Shown: positions 51,661 through 64,000 of the stretch, piece after piece | Layout of the letters: every line of letters begins with the position of its first letter | How positions within the stretch are numbered: position 1 is the first letter of the stretch | Assembly (NCBI RefSeq): GCF_905147045.1 | Contig: NC_065894.1 | Span: 10,329,501 to 10,393,500, forward strand | Length of the DNA stretch: 64,000 nt | Source: Nymphalis io | Lineage: Eukaryota; Arthropoda; Insecta; Lepidoptera; Nymphalidae | Direction of reading: 5' to 3' | Translations under genes and position numbers: made by a program | Notes under the pieces: model-generated | Told to the model about the DNA's origin: nothing | Databases searched by the model: none | The model's input: only the letters and a program-made list of their open reading frames with translations

Positions 51661-51925
51661 ATAAAAAAACTTATTTTTTGACTAAGGGATTATATCAATC
51701 TTCTTGATTAGGACAAGTACTTTACAAAGGAATCCAAAGAAATCGTTAATCATCGTCATAGAGTCTGCTAGAGCTTAAATATGTATGTTGCCAACCGTCT
51801 CCCTGGTAGATAGATGGTATATGGTAATTGTCAATATGTGAATGGATGAAAGACAAAATAAGTAGATTAATAAAAATAGATAGATACCGCGATATTAATA
51901 ATAAATACCACCATATTAATAGTAA

Positions 51926-52233
51926 CACTAACAGTAACAGCCTGTTAATGTCTCACTGCTGGGCTAAGGCCACCTCTCCCGTTTGAGGAGAAGGTGTGGA
52001 GCTTATTCCACCACGCTGCTCCAATGCGGGTTGGTAGAATACACATGTGGCAGAATTTCAATGAAATTAGAAACATGCAGGTTTCCTCACGATGTTTTCC
52101 TTCACCGTCAAGCATAAGATGAATTATAAACACAAATTAAGCACATGAAAATTCAGTGGTGCTTGCCCGTGTTTGAACCCACGATCATCGGTTAAGATTC
52201 ACGCGTTCTAACCACTAGGCCATCTCAACGATG
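51926..52233 (-). mobile_element. SINE1 full-length copy
   Basis: The complete family on the minus strand, from 'taacagcctgttaatgtc' to the head 'ggccatctcaacg'. A possible 8-bp duplication AATAGTAA flanks it (51918-51925, 52234-52241). Confidence 0.88.
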
Positions 52234-52659
52234 AATAGTAAGCCGTATATAATTTATATGTTCTGTAAAAGGATGTCTGCTTATTTTTATAACCCAGTTG
52301 TCAGTACTTATTTTACTATGTGTTGATCAGATGCTAATATCTACTGTCAATGCACTTACACCAGTTATTTAAAGGAAATAGTTTTTCCTGTAATTCATTT
52401 GAATATAACAAAGATGGTACGTTAAATTATTGTTGTTATCTACAGCACATGACCTTACAATTTTCAACATGTTTTTAATTTTTTTATTTATAATTCAATA
52501 TACAAATTATATACATATTAAGCGTTGGTTTGTGAATAAAATATAACGTTTACGTTTTGTAAATTGGACTTATACATTTTTATATATTGAAATAATAACA
52601 GAAGCGTTACAATAATACGTACCGTGCTTATGTATTCTGTGCTATGCTGTGTGTGTAAT

Positions 52660-52686
52660 AATATATATATATATATATATATTTGG

Positions 52687-52740
<54 letters not shown>
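52660..52740. repeat. (TA)n microsatellite
   Basis: About 80 nt of alternating TA, interrupted once by 'tttggaaa' near 52681-52688. Confidence 0.95.
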
Positions 52741-52744
<4 letters not shown>

Positions 52745-53284
52745 AAAAAGCTTTCTTGAAATATAATTTAGAATTAAATAATTTTGTGATTAGCTACTAA
52801 CGATTATTAAGAGGAAAATTATAAGTCATGTGCATAACTACTTGAACTCGACGTTTATTCAATTATGTAGTAGTAAACATGTTCGATGATTAATAAATAA
52901 TTAGCAGTAAAACGTTCTTAAAATAACACGCAGATAACAACATTCGAGGCCATTTATAGGTATATTTTCGTTATAATTTATTTTTGTTTTATGATTTCGT
53001 TTTTTATGATATTTATAAAATAAAAAAACGATAAAGTTTTGTCAAAACTTTAAACTATAAATGACATTTATTAATGTAATTTTATTAATACAAAAAACTG
53101 ATAGTGTTATGATAAATGATAACATGACATTATCAATAAAAAAATATTCTTACAATTTGACTGAAATTGAAACTTTCAATTTCAAAATACATATTCATAT
53201 AGTAAATTAATATTACGATTTCAAAATGTTTCCCTGACTTCGCTCACGCAGCGTATTATATATTTATAATTGCGCAGGAGGTTT

Positions 53285-53400
53285 TGTAGGTAGTGCCCAA
53301 ATGTGTGTTCAAACACGGGAGCGCTCTATTATCATAAACCGATGGAATTGCAACCCAACACGACTGGACAGAGTTCGGGATAATTCAGTTAAATCGTTCG
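53285..53400 (-). mobile_element. SINE3 fragment, decayed
   Basis: Matches the reverse complement of the SINE3 body at 34.3-34.5 kb: 'atgtgtgttcaaacacggg', 'aaaccgatggaattgcaac', 'aacacgactgg', 'agagttcggg', with an internal gap. Confidence 0.6.
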
Positions 53401-54754
53401 TAATATTTTATATAGTAACATCGAACATACTAAAAAGTATAACGTAAGTATGAACCTGTCAAAACGTTCCGAAAATGGTCCTCGGTTACAAATTATCAGA
53501 ACATTGTCAGATTGCAAGGTAATAAACTCAAGATGACATTCTAGTGTTAAGGCTGCGCACACGCAAAGCGTCTAACTTACTTTATTTATTTTTATTTTTA
53601 TACCACAGATTATGTTATAAAAGGAATCGTAGACACTTTTTCTTTTAATATTATCTGGTAAGGATAAATATACGAAATTAAGCTATTACCGGCCAAAAAA
53701 TACCTTAATAATACCTTGTGCCTTTGGAAAAATTTCAATCTTCTTTTATACATACATGATGTGTAAATTAATAGCACGTAAACCTGTATAATTGAATCGT
53801 ACAAATGTACGTCGTTATAAAATTATACCGTTAAACATCACTTAAATTCTGTCGGTCACTGCGTTCATTTCGCTTTCATGTTCAAAGCCCTAAGTCGTAC
53901 GACACTCGAAGAAAGCGTCAACACCGCCCACACACGTACTTATACAATAGGGCCGAGTCTAAAGTAAGTTCGCAAATATTTCGATACAGTTCACAAAAAT
54001 GTCTATCTTTATATCTTATACTTTTCGGAGTCTGGATCAAATTTGAAAGTCAATGACCTTGATTTTTTTATTCAATGCAGATAAACGTTGATAACTCACC
54101 AATATACCCCCAAACGTTATCATACGTAATAAGAAATACTTCCCGTAACAGCTGCATTTGACACCGTGAAAGTCATGTTAGATTATTACTGGTAACCGAA
54201 GGTTGGATTCTGAGCCATAGACAATTAGCTAACTTTTATATATGTTAAATATCTAAACAATAATAATAATATAATTGGATTTATAGATGGTATATAGATA
54301 AGTCAATTGTTAATTATACTTACGTAGTAAGTACGTTTCAAATGAGCTATTTATTTACACATATGTTTTTTTCTCTTAATTTGAATAAATTACAATTTAT
54401 CTTTTTAAAGAACATCTTGATATAAAGTTTTACATCAGCCAGAATCTAAATATCCTCTTAAGAACTACAAAAGCATTGTTTAAGTTATCTATTGGGCGTA
54501 ATTATTCTCTTATCACAACACGATTAAAATCGATTCGTTAAGTGAGAAAACGAGTAGAAGGCTTCCCCACATTGGTATTTAAACAAAAACAAATCGATAA
54601 TTTTTATTTATTTGTTTCAGTGCATATATTGTAAAAATTATGTTCCTATATAATATGAAAAAATGGTACATAAAGGCGCTTATCGCTTAATGTGATTTTC
54701 CAAGGATAACATTTGTTGATATAAGTTTGGTAAGAGAACACAGGTTGTATATAC

Positions 54755-55066
54755 CGTAACAGCCTGTGAATGTCCCACTGCTGGGCTAAAGGCCTCTCCT
54801 CTTTTTGAGGAGAAGGTTTGGAGCTTATTCCACCACGCTGCTCCAATGCGGGTTGGTGGAATACACATGTGGCAGAATTTCAGTGAAATTAGACACATGC
54901 AGGTTTCCTCACGATGTTTTCCTTCACCGTAAAGCACGAGATGAATTATAATCACAAATTAAGCACATGAAAATTCAGTGGTGCTTGCCCGGGTTTTGAA
55001 CCTACGATCATCGGTTAAGATTCACATGTTCTTGCCACTGGGCCATCTCGGCCATCTGGGCATCTC
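54755..55066 (-). mobile_element. SINE1 full-length copy with 12-bp target duplication
   Basis: Complete minus-strand SINE1. GGTTGTATATAC flanks it at 54743-54754 and 55067-55078. At its 5' end 'ggccatctcgg' is followed by two partial repeats of the head ('ccatctgggcatctcgg'). Confidence 0.92.
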
Positions 55067-55239
55067 GGTTGTATATACGTTTGGTAAATAAACTAAGAAT
55101 AAAAAAGTACTCATTAATATATTATAATTATACATTACACATATCTGCACATTTTATTAATAAACATAGCTATATACATAATTATTTAATGTCTTATACA
55201 TATAATAATAGACTGCATATTATTTTTAACATACATACA

Positions 55240-55324
55240 GTACAGTACAGTAACAGCCTGTTAATGTCCCACTGCTGGGCTAAGGCCTCCTCTCCCTTTT
55301 GAGGAGAAGGTTTGGAGCATAACC
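55240..55324 (-). mobile_element. SINE1 5'-truncated copy with 11-bp target duplication
   Basis: Minus-strand 3' end with a (GTACT)n tail ('agtacagtacagtaacagcc'). AACATACATAC flanks it at 55229-55239 and 55325-55335. The open frame at 55069-55302 runs into it by chance. Confidence 0.9.
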
Positions 55325-56129
55325 AACATACATACATTTATTAAATGTACCTAGACAAATATAAGCTTTTTAAATGACTTTTATAAGTGTTATTGTGCAT
55401 AAAAATACATTCCTTACGAAGTTCGTAATAATCTTTTATCGTCATAGAAACAAAATTTTAATAAGTACTTTTAAACTACAAATAATTCCTATTTGTTTAT
55501 AATTTCGTATTGCTCGAGTGACAATAATCGCAAACGCATGTTGATGCGTTGTTGAAACCTACACCCCGCTTACGCCATGGAGTAATGGAGTAATCAGCAC
55601 GAAGTTTACGCTGACTATTGAAACTTTTTTTTATTTTCAATGCAAAAAATAATCTGTCACAATTTTAAGTGTATCTGTTGCAACCTTACAGTTTACGTTC
55701 TTTAACATTTATTAAAATGTCTTTGGAAATTATTCGTGTATTTAACATGAATAATTATTCACCTTTTTTCTAATTTTATAAAAAAAAAAGATTTATTTTA
55801 ATGAGACAGCGCTAATAGGTATTCACTTAACATAAAGTCACTGACCTTCGTAAGCGATTTTGACTTGGTTGTAGAAACTGTATCGAACTTATAAAGACAA
55901 GACCGTGTAAGCTTCAGAGATCATTGGAATCGTATCAAAATTCGTTGACTGCTATTTGAATTACCAATGATCGAGTAAACAGGACGTTCGCATTCCCTTA
56001 ACCCTATTTCGTTGAATAGAAAATTTAAAATTTAAAATTCAGTAAGCATTTCAATGTAGATATATTTTTCTGTTTCTTCTTTAGATACGATAGCTTTCCG
56101 ATATACAGCATAAAAAGTTAATAGTTTGG

Positions 56130-56403
56130 TGGCTTTAAGGCAGACGATCATATGAGCCACCTGATGGTAAGTGGTCACCAACGCCCATAGACATTGGCAC
56201 TGTAAGAAATGTTAACCATCGCTTACATTGCCAATGCGCCACCAACCTTGGGAACTAAGATGTTATGTCCCTTGTGCCTGTAATTACAGTGGCTCACTCA
56301 TTCTTCAAACCGGAACACAACAATACCAAGTACTGTTTTTTTTGCAGTAGAATATCTGATGAGTGGGTGGTACCCAACCTTGTACAAAGCCCTACCACCA
56401 GTG
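56130..56403 (-). repeat. Dispersed repeat R, near full length
   Basis: Minus-strand copy, from 'aggcagacgatcatatgagcc' to 'ttgtacaaagccctaccacc', collinear with the reference copy at 51.4-51.7 kb. Confidence 0.85.
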
Positions 56404-57969
56404 AATGAGCTTAAAGAAATGATTTTATAAGATAACTATAAGTATAACCAATAAATACATATTTTAAAAATAACTTGCTTGGAATAGAACCTACGACTAT
56501 GGGTGATCAAAGCAGGTTTGTTAGAATTTTTACCTCTACGACAGTCAGGCATTATCTGTACAAGTTTAATAATAATCATCGCATTTATTTAATACAAAGT
56601 TTATTGACCTTTACTTTTAAATCTGTTAAAAGTTACGACGACATATAAGGCACAGGAAGCATTGTTTAAGATTTAAGTTTAAGAGAGATGTAGCATGTGG
56701 AATAATTTTTTGGTATAAATAAGCCACGAATTTCGGAAGATTCATTTTATGATCAAGATAAAGAAAATGTGACGTCAGAGCAGCAAAACGTACATTTAAA
56801 TTCCTTATTACACTTTTTTTGTATCATAGGTTTTTAAATAAAATTTTGTAGAATAATTATTAAAAAATTTAATGAATAATAGGTACACTTTTATAAGAAC
56901 ATACAAACTTAACTTATAATTTAACTTTGGCCCGCTTCGGCATGAACATTTCTTTATATTGCTGTAGTCCGGTTTGAAGGGCAAGGTTGCCAATATTATT
57001 AAAGGACATAATATTTTAGATGTTGTCGTTGGTGGTGTATTCAAGAAGTGGTTTATACTTCTTACAGTGTCTCAGACGTCCCACATATCCCACAGATGTG
57101 GGCAAATATATACTCTTCATCATCATGCCAAAAGCAAGTTATATCTAAAATAGTAACAGTATAAAAAAAAATAAAGTTGGAAACTGATCAGCAGCTCTTA
57201 TATATCCGTATGATCCTCCACTTTTTTCTTTCATTTGTGAGATTGTCATAATCTATGAACGAGATTGGAGCAAGTTTTTTCCCTTTCAGGAGCAACCTGG
57301 AGGTTAGGTTCAAGTCGAGTCTCTCCACTTCCCTGAGAAGTGTTGAAGAATGCGAAGTCGCGGGTATTTTATATTAAAATATTCCACCGATCTGTGCAAA
57401 GAATGGCTGTCGCGGGGGTTTTATTTTGTAAGACTCCCACATACTCCAGAGATCCGGGCATCTCTTAAAGCCTTCCCCTACGTTATATAAAAAGTTCAAT
57501 TATTTTTGTATATAACTTTACATTTAACATAAATTTCGTATATAAATCTAAACATATACATATACATAATTGTTACATACACTGATCTTCCTAATAGAAA
57601 CATATCTTGCCCTTAACTCCAAACAGGTATCCGTTAACATAAATCAAAATACAATTAAAACAATTATGTGTAAGTCATGTTTTTGATTACTTCCAGTTAA
57701 TTTGCCGTCCGAACTCTGTGTCGCTGTAAAAAACATAGCTGGTAATATTATGACCTTCTCAGAGCATCGAAGGTGTCGTTAAATGCCGTTAAGTTGAAAA
57801 GAAATCAGAATAATTGCTTCTTAAAAAAAGGTATTATAAATATATGCTATAATTTTTACAGATATATTTACATTTTTTATATTATTATTATATAACTTAC
57901 TTCACATGTCACTTGAAGTTACGAAAGATACGTGATACAACTCAGTCGGCTAATAAAAAAAGGAACTAA
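56404..57969. other. AT-rich non-coding region
   Basis: No supported gene. Two short imperfect repeats of a 'ttccacc...atctgtg' / 'ctccagagatccggg' type occur near 57060-57460. Confidence 0.4.
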
Positions 57970-58385
57970 TCTAACAGCCTGTAAATATTCCATTGCCAGG
58001 CAAAGGACTTCTTCTTAAGGGGACGGCTTAGAGCTTATTCGTACATGCTTCTCCAATATGGGTTCAATCAAATCCAATATGGGTTCAATCAAATCAAATC
58101 AAATTAAAGTCCTTTATTCGATATAGAAATTTTACGCTTACTTAATGATTGTCAAATTAAAAACTACCACCGGTTCGGACAAGAAAATACCCTGACCCGA
58201 GAAGTACCGGAGCAAGAAACTCATCGAGTTTCTGTTTATTATATGTTGCAATTATTTTTAAATTTTTACGAAATAAATTATAAGTACAAAATATGCATAT
58301 GAAAACTAAATGGACCTTACCCGGGCTTGAACCCGTAATATTCCGTGAAATTAACGTGTGCTAGCCACTTGGCCATTTCGGCTGT
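57970..58385 (-). mobile_element. SINE1 copy interrupted by a LINE-type 3' fragment
   Basis: 57970-58056 is the SINE1 3' part ('taacagcctgtaaatattcc...cttctccaatatgggtt') and 58295-58385 is its head ('cccgggcttgaaccc', 'ccacttggccatttcggc'). The stretch between is a foreign fragment starting with a (CAAAT)n-type tail at about 58065. The segment 'ccaatatgggttcaatcaaat' is present twice in a row at the left junction. Confidence 0.65.
58065..58262 (-). mobile_element. Non-LTR element 3' end or SINE with (ATTTG)n tail
   Basis: On the minus strand: 'tttcttgctccggtacttctc', 'gggtcagggtattttcttg', 'ccgaaccggtggtag', ending 'aaaggactttaatttgatttg'. I recognise this as a common lepidopteran retroelement end but cannot name the family. 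Confidence 0.5.
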
Positions 58386-59936
58386 GAGTAATGTTTTATT
58401 TATTGGTTTTCCGCTGTTAAGGAATAAGCTCAAAGTCAATGTTACCCCTCGATTTTTGTTTAAATAATACCTAATACAGATGACTTATAGGCTAATTGGC
58501 TAAACTAAACAAATATTAAAAAAAAGAAAATAGGTTAAACAAATTCAAAACTAACTGTCAATATCTAATATCTATTCCACATAATATTATTCTTTCTACA
58601 GGATAATATTATTATTCATTTAGATATATAAGTATAATTAGTGACACTCGATCTAATTATAGCAATATCACTCAAATACATCAAATTAGTTACAGTCCGA
58701 ATAAGCGAAGACTTTAAAACATGCCTCGTTGGAATCCAAAACAGTGAGATTGATTACCAATACGTTTGGAAGTATAACCATGAAATTGTACTTGTTTGTT
58801 TTATGTCAACTTCGGCTACATACATAACGGACTGTAACTTTATTTGCAGTTTTAAATTTCGAATTTAAGAATTTTTATTTCTGTAAATAATGATTTAAAT
58901 GATCTTGTATGTTAAACAATATTTGTGGCGTAGAATTTTTATATTTGTTACGTAGAATATTAATATTTTATTTGTATACATTAAAAAAACGATTCTACTG
59001 ACTACATATCCAAATAGAATTTTATTTAATGTTTATTTTTAAGAAACTTTCAAAATATATTACTATTTAATGTCAACAACAAACGATATTATACAAACTA
59101 ATAAATATTTGTAATATTGTATATATAAATGAAAATGTTGCCAGTTTTTTCCCTCTAGCTTTTACGTAGTTTTACCGATGTATATACCTAAGCTTTGTTT
59201 TACAATATTACACATATTTGTGTAATATAAAAAACACAATAGTATTTATATAAGGTTTTTCTAAAAAGAAAGCAGAAAATATTTAAAATATAACTTATTA
59301 AAAACCGATCGAATTAGGTAAACAATGTTATGTAGACATGACCTAAGAACGCAGCGGGTGACGCAGGCGCCTAGCAGGGCGCAGTGTATCTAGATTCTAT
59401 AATTCTAGTGTGAGAAAAATATCCTAGCCCTCACCTAGATACAAGTTAGCGCTTCGTGTGAGCTGCGACCCTATATGTACACCGTGTCAACTGGTATGAT
59501 CTACTGGACTTCTAATTGCGCGAGCGAAAACGACATTCCGCGCCAAAAGAATAACCCAATTTTTTAATGAATGTTTATGACAACAAATAAACAATGTAAA
59601 ATATATTAACTTTTTTTAAAATATTTTTAATCTGAAACTGCAATCATGGAAATATGTTGATGTAATTTATTTTATTACTAAATGAGCCGTAGTGTTCATG
59701 TAATCAAATATTCCATTATCAATTACGTTTTTTTCAATTCGGCCAATAATTCCCGAGTGTTCTTATTGATAATATAAATAATATTTTCAAAGAACCACAA
59801 AGTACTAAATAAATATTTAATTACTTGTAATATAATCCAAGTCTAAATATTGTCTGTCTGTGGCTGTCGATGAAGATTTTTTTTAAATTACAAAACCAAT
59901 GTTTGGTGATACAGTTCTTAAGATCGCATATAGTAA

Positions 59937-60016
59937 GTAACAGTAACAGCCTGTGAATGCCTGTCCGAATGTCCTGCTGGACTAAGACGTCCTCTCCTTT
60001 TTTTTGAGGAGAAGTA
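59937..60016 (-). mobile_element. SINE1 3' fragment joined to a tRNA half
   Basis: Minus-strand SINE1 3' end ('gtaacagcctgtgaatg', a small internal duplication, 'tcctctcctttttttt', 'gaggagaag'). It stops at 60016 where the tRNA-Gly segment starts on the opposite strand. Confidence 0.75.
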
Positions 60017-60051
60017 GCATCGGTGGTGCAGTGATAGAATGCTCGCCTGCC
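60017..60051 (+). pseudogene. 5' half of a tRNA-Gly (GCC)
   Basis: 35 nt beginning GCATCGGTGG and ending GCTCGCCTGCC match the 5' half of eukaryotic tRNA-Gly(GCC) with about two changes. The match stops at the anticodon GCC; the 3' half is absent. It is fused directly to the truncated SINE1 on its left. Confidence 0.75.
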
Positions 60052-60700
60052 ATAAAATAGTATTACTTCACTATAACACGCGTTTTTACATTTTAATGTG
60101 TAGTTTTTCCTTAAACATATTTCTTCCTTTCATATTGTACACAACTTAATTGAGTCATAATCAATTTCTTGATATTGGTTACTAATTTGTATACAAATAA
60201 ATCTAAATAAATAGAAATAAATGTTTGCATGTTCGTCCTCTATGAGCTCCTGCCATCTGATTGTAGTAAAAATTTGGTGAGTTGTAGAACAACTGACAAC
60301 CCAAGAAGGTTTCTACTTCCTAGGACAAAAAATCTCGTTTTTTTTTTCTTTTGTTTTAAACGTTCTATGTGAAGCTGGAATTAGTATAATGTAAAAATAA
60401 ATTAATTTGAAGTAGTCCAGTGGTTTGGTTTATGGTTTGCACGAAATTTGACCTATTTTTATAAACAAATCTTACCTATAAACTTTTCTAATGCTATATA
60501 GTTTTAGAGCCTTTCTGTTATAATTAATAATAATTCATAATGTACCACAATTTTTGATGTGCACGTATTAAAATAAATTTAGATATACATTTCTAAGGAC
60601 GTCTTGAATTAAGCTCTTGTAAAAACCAGCAAAATGTACCTACTCATAGAGAAACTGCATGTTCCCACGCCCACTACCAGCTAGTGCTTCCTGCGGGCTT
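60052..60700. other. AT-rich non-coding region
   Basis: Nothing supported. Confidence 0.5.
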
Positions 60701-60715
60701 GCGTGGGACTCGTAA

Positions 60716-60802
60716 TATAAAGGCATATACGCCAACGTACCACTTTCAAATCACCACATTTTGTTTACTACAAATTATTTTTCAATAATTAAATACATTT
60801 TC
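60716..60802 (+). promoter_or_regulatory. Weak candidate core promoter and first exon
   Basis: TATAAAG at 60716-60722 sits downstream of a GC-rich patch (60660-60712). An initiator-like TCAAAT/ATCACC lies about 32 bp downstream (60748-60755), and a GTAAGG donor candidate lies at 60803. No coding sequence is visible. Any gene would run off the right edge. Confidence 0.25.
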
Positions 60803-61890
60803 GTAAGGATCGTCAGTTGAAAGTATGAGATTTATTTAATACTAGTTCTAAAATTCGTATCGAAAATATCTTATTTTATATATCAGATGTTTTGCAATTC
60901 TTTATGTAAATAGTTTTTGATTTTACAGTTCAACAAATTTTGTGTCATTTGTTAATTCAAAATCAAAACAAACCAATTAATGTAAAAAGACAGTGTTGAA
61001 CCAATTCGAATTTTACATTAAAAATCTCTTTTCGCAATCTTTTGCGATATATCTAAATATTTCATATGTTATTTTTTATTTAAAAAGAGAATGACCGCGA
61101 CAAGAAATAATAAAATAAAAGCGACCTATTTTAGTATTGATCCGCACAACAGCATGCCTGCAACAAAGCATAACATTGTGCTATTTTGAGCACCGGAGAT
61201 TTGTCATAAATACGAACTCAATTGTTTCTCAAGAATTAATGATGATCTCAAGTTATCTCCAAGAATCGTCGTCCTAACCTGGTTGTCATTCCTCTTTACC
61301 GCGTACTTGTTTCAGTCTAATATTTCACTCAATCACGGAGCCCAATTGTCAAGACCTGACTACGGTCATGAGCTCATTTTTGTAATCATTTATAAAGAAA
61401 TACAATACGTTCTATGATCGTGAGCTTTGAACACACGACGAGTGACAAAAGTAACTTGATTTTGCCATCTACAACTAAAACAGTCTTTACGTCAAGGGAA
61501 TAAAGTTTAGTATTATTTTGGTGTCGCTTTATGACTGCTCTTTTTGGGGTTGTCGTAAATAGGGCATGTCCACCTGACATGGACGTATTAGGAATGGTGA
61601 ACGTGTGATTGGGAAAGGCTCAGACCTGTGAGATCATGGGTTGTCATAATCTATTCGTTTACAAGAATAGATGGTTCAATGGCATTGCGATTATTTTGAA
61701 TAACGATTCTAATTTACGTACGAAATGCAACCCAAATAAAATTAGACTTCTTTTTTAGTTTCAACATATCGCAATTTAAAGTGAATTCAAGTAATTACTT
61801 GAATTCGCTTCAATTAAGTAAAATTTTACTAAATTACTTTACTAAGTTATGTCTTTGTCTGTAAATGGGATGTATTTGCTACGTTAGAAC

Positions 61891-61957
61891 CAGGAGCTTT
61901 GGCGCACCTTAGGAGAGGCCTATGATCAGCAGTGGATGGCGATTGGCTGATGGTTGG
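61891..61957 (+). mobile_element. RTE LINE 3' terminal fragment
   Basis: 'ggagctttggcgcacctt' and 'ggagaggcctatgatcagc' match the end of the RTE ORF at 10670-10705 almost base for base, followed by 'agtggatggcgattggctgatgg'. Extremely 5'-truncated. Confidence 0.8.
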
Positions 61958-64000
61958 AAGGAATTTGCCAAGTGGTTTCTGTTCTGGAACCATTAGCTTT
62001 TCTTTATAGAATATTTTATAAGAGATTTATAACAAGCAATCGGTAAAATTTTGTAAGATATCTTTCCTCGAGAGTTAGAAATTTTAATTTAGTTCGAAAA
62101 AATACTGCATAGCTTTTGAGGAATCATTTCTAAAACTAGCTTGTCAAGGTTGAGAATCACCGAAAGGGCTTTTCACAGTGTGTGTAAGATTCAGTGGTAA
62201 TAATGATGACAGAACATGAAGACATGACATTTTCTTCTAAATCACGTATTCTTCTTAAGACTTATACCAAAATCCGGGTTTTGTTGGAATAACTTCGAAA
62301 TGGAGTCTCCTTTCGAATTAAGTATATTATTTTCATTAAAAAACTAAATATATATATTTATTCAAGTTCTCAGTGTATATAACTCTTGTTATATAAATAT
62401 TATTTTTTAATAGTCTATAGGAAATAGGATTGAGAAACTTTGTTTAATGATGATGTAAAATGCAAAACTCAAATTTTATTCTGTTTATAATGTCACAATC
62501 TATTTATAACAATTATTCGCAAAGCTTCTGTAGCGTGATTCAGGAAATCGAAATCATAAATAAAATTTGCGTCTTATAATGACTCACCCCAAGTAGGTGG
62601 TAATAATTAATTCTTACTTTACACTGGCCAATTGCGTTTGTAACATTAGATAATCAGATTGACATCCATTTCACTTAAGACTGGTTGGTTCATTTTCACT
62701 TTTAAATTATAAAATATTTCACATGACAGTTGAAGTTTATTTGAAAAAAAAATTGTTAAACGCACTAATCTCAGGATTTATCAGTCTGTCATTTAAAATT
62801 TTTTTGTGTTAGTTAGCACATTTATTGAGGACGGAGGCTCAGGAGATCAGGTCTATAGAAAAAGGAGCAGTAAAGATTAATGTGGGTGAAACCGCGCGGC
62901 AGCTTATTTAAAATAAAAATAAAGCATATTAAACTCAAACGACTGTCTCCCTTAACACTAGACCAGACCCTTACTCCAATCCTCAATACTATTTCGTTAT
63001 TCTAGGTCCTCTAGGAGCTTACTGTCGTTCTCTATTATCACAAATATATGAATAAGATGATTAATGAGGCATAGTCGATGACATAATAAAACAGCTTATT
63101 AAATGAGCTGCCATTTTGGCATTGTTATAATTACAATATCATTGTTGAAATCCTCACAGCCAATCGAATCAAATCGTACCTTATGTCATGTCATGAATAA
63201 CTGCCAACTAAATAACTCACCTTCCTCTTCAATTTCCATCAATTACATTTCCTAAGTACCCATTTTTTGATTAAAAAATATAAATCCCCATCCTATTTTC
63301 ATATATCAATCAGAAATATAAAGAAAAATAATAAATATTGATATAATAATATTATAAGAAACGTGACTCATTGCGACCGGGCGACACGATTTGACCACTT
63401 TGACACAGCCATTGCACCATATAAGGAGATTGACCGTAAACGGTAGTCGGCAAAAATATTGATGATATTATATGTTACTCGTTATCTAACTGTGATTGAT
63501 TGATTTCTTACTTGAATTCGACTTGTTTTAGACAAGTTTGCAATGATTAATTTTAATATGCGACGATTGAATTTTATGTCAAGTTGAAATATATTTTACG
63601 ATTTGTTACGCCACTGTCACAATTACATATAGGACAAAATACGCAGTGTATTTGTGCTTTTCTGTAAGAACTCACATCGTTACTCGCCCGTGAAATGTTG
63701 ACAACCGACTTATGGTGTTATACTATTTTGATGCGTGTATTCTCGAATAATACTTTCTGATATTTCACAAGCGTTTTCTACGTTTTTAATTTGTTATTAC
63801 ATAATAGCCCTATTGTAGTATAATACTTATGATTAAATAATGTGAAGAAAGAAGGAATATAAAAACAAGAAGATGCTGATGCTCTGATTAAGGCTAGTGC
63901 GGCTTAAGTTCCATTACTTTTGATATTCTAGATGACATTAGCACAATATATATGTATATATATATATATATAAATACAACATAATAAAAATAGAGTAATT
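61958..64000. other. AT-rich non-coding region to window end
   Basis: No gene supported. Holds a scrap of the 28.9-kb repeat tail at 62880-62912 and a (TA)n run at 63947-63973. Confidence 0.5.

Noticed and set aside
58641..58868. 75-codon plus frame
   Set aside because: No domain, no splice or promoter context, AT-rich composition.
1..64000. CRISPR arrays, operons, ribosome-binding sites or other bacterial features
   Set aside because: Introns, SINEs, LINEs and gene content are eukaryotic; no spaced direct-repeat array is present.

Overview
This AT-rich eukaryotic window almost certainly comes from a lepidopteran nuclear genome, probably a butterfly. The evidence is the gene content (a ZAD/C2H2 zinc-finger gene, an ird5-type IKK-beta, a delilah/taxi-type bHLH, an insect arylalkylamine N-acetyltransferase), small phase-consistent exons in AT-rich introns, and dense tRNA-derived SINEs and RTE/CR1-type retrotransposons of the kind I associate with Lepidoptera. 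Species assignment is not possible by eye.

Layout. 1-540: a probable minus-strand core promoter and non-coding first exon of a gene that runs off the left edge. 560-5100: AT-rich intergenic DNA with SINE pieces, one a twin-priming-type chimera, and a perfect 33-bp-arm hairpin. 5130-10739: two RTE-type LINEs head to head, one truncated and broken (minus) and one apparently full length with an intact 987-aa ORF (plus); both have target-site duplications. 11.1-11.7 kb: a decayed CR1-like LINE end. 13.9-17.0 kb: a four-exon acetyltransferase gene (minus) with an in-frame TGA. 21.1-26.9 kb: a Ty3/gypsy-type LTR retrotransposon with two identical 103-bp LTRs, a 4-bp target duplication, a small membrane-protein ORF, gag, and pol in the +1 frame. 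28.1 kb: one orphan GC-rich exon (minus). 33.8-37.8 kb: a six-exon ZAD zinc-finger gene (minus) whose exons sum to exactly 612 codons. 38.0-39.3 kb: a broken LINE fragment with RNase H. 40.0-42.3 kb: intronless IKK-beta (plus), convergent with an intronless MCMDC2-like gene (42.8-44.6 kb, minus). 45.7-46.3 kb: delilah/taxi-like bHLH (plus). 46.3-64 kb: intergenic DNA with many SINEs, other dispersed repeats, a TA microsatellite and one weak promoter candidate.

The host genes share no obvious pathway: IKK-beta belongs to Imd/NF-kB immune signalling, MCMDC2 to meiotic recombination, the bHLH to muscle-attachment or wing cell fate, and the acetyltransferase to amine or cuticle metabolism. The most unusual material is in the mobile DNA: an LTR element with identical LTRs but YLDN at the reverse-transcriptase active site, a possible lipid-anchored membrane ORF in that element, a SINE whose 3' end copies the 3' end of the resident RTE LINE, a SINE1/SINE2/SINE1 mosaic, and a tRNA-Gly 5' half fused to a SINE fragment.
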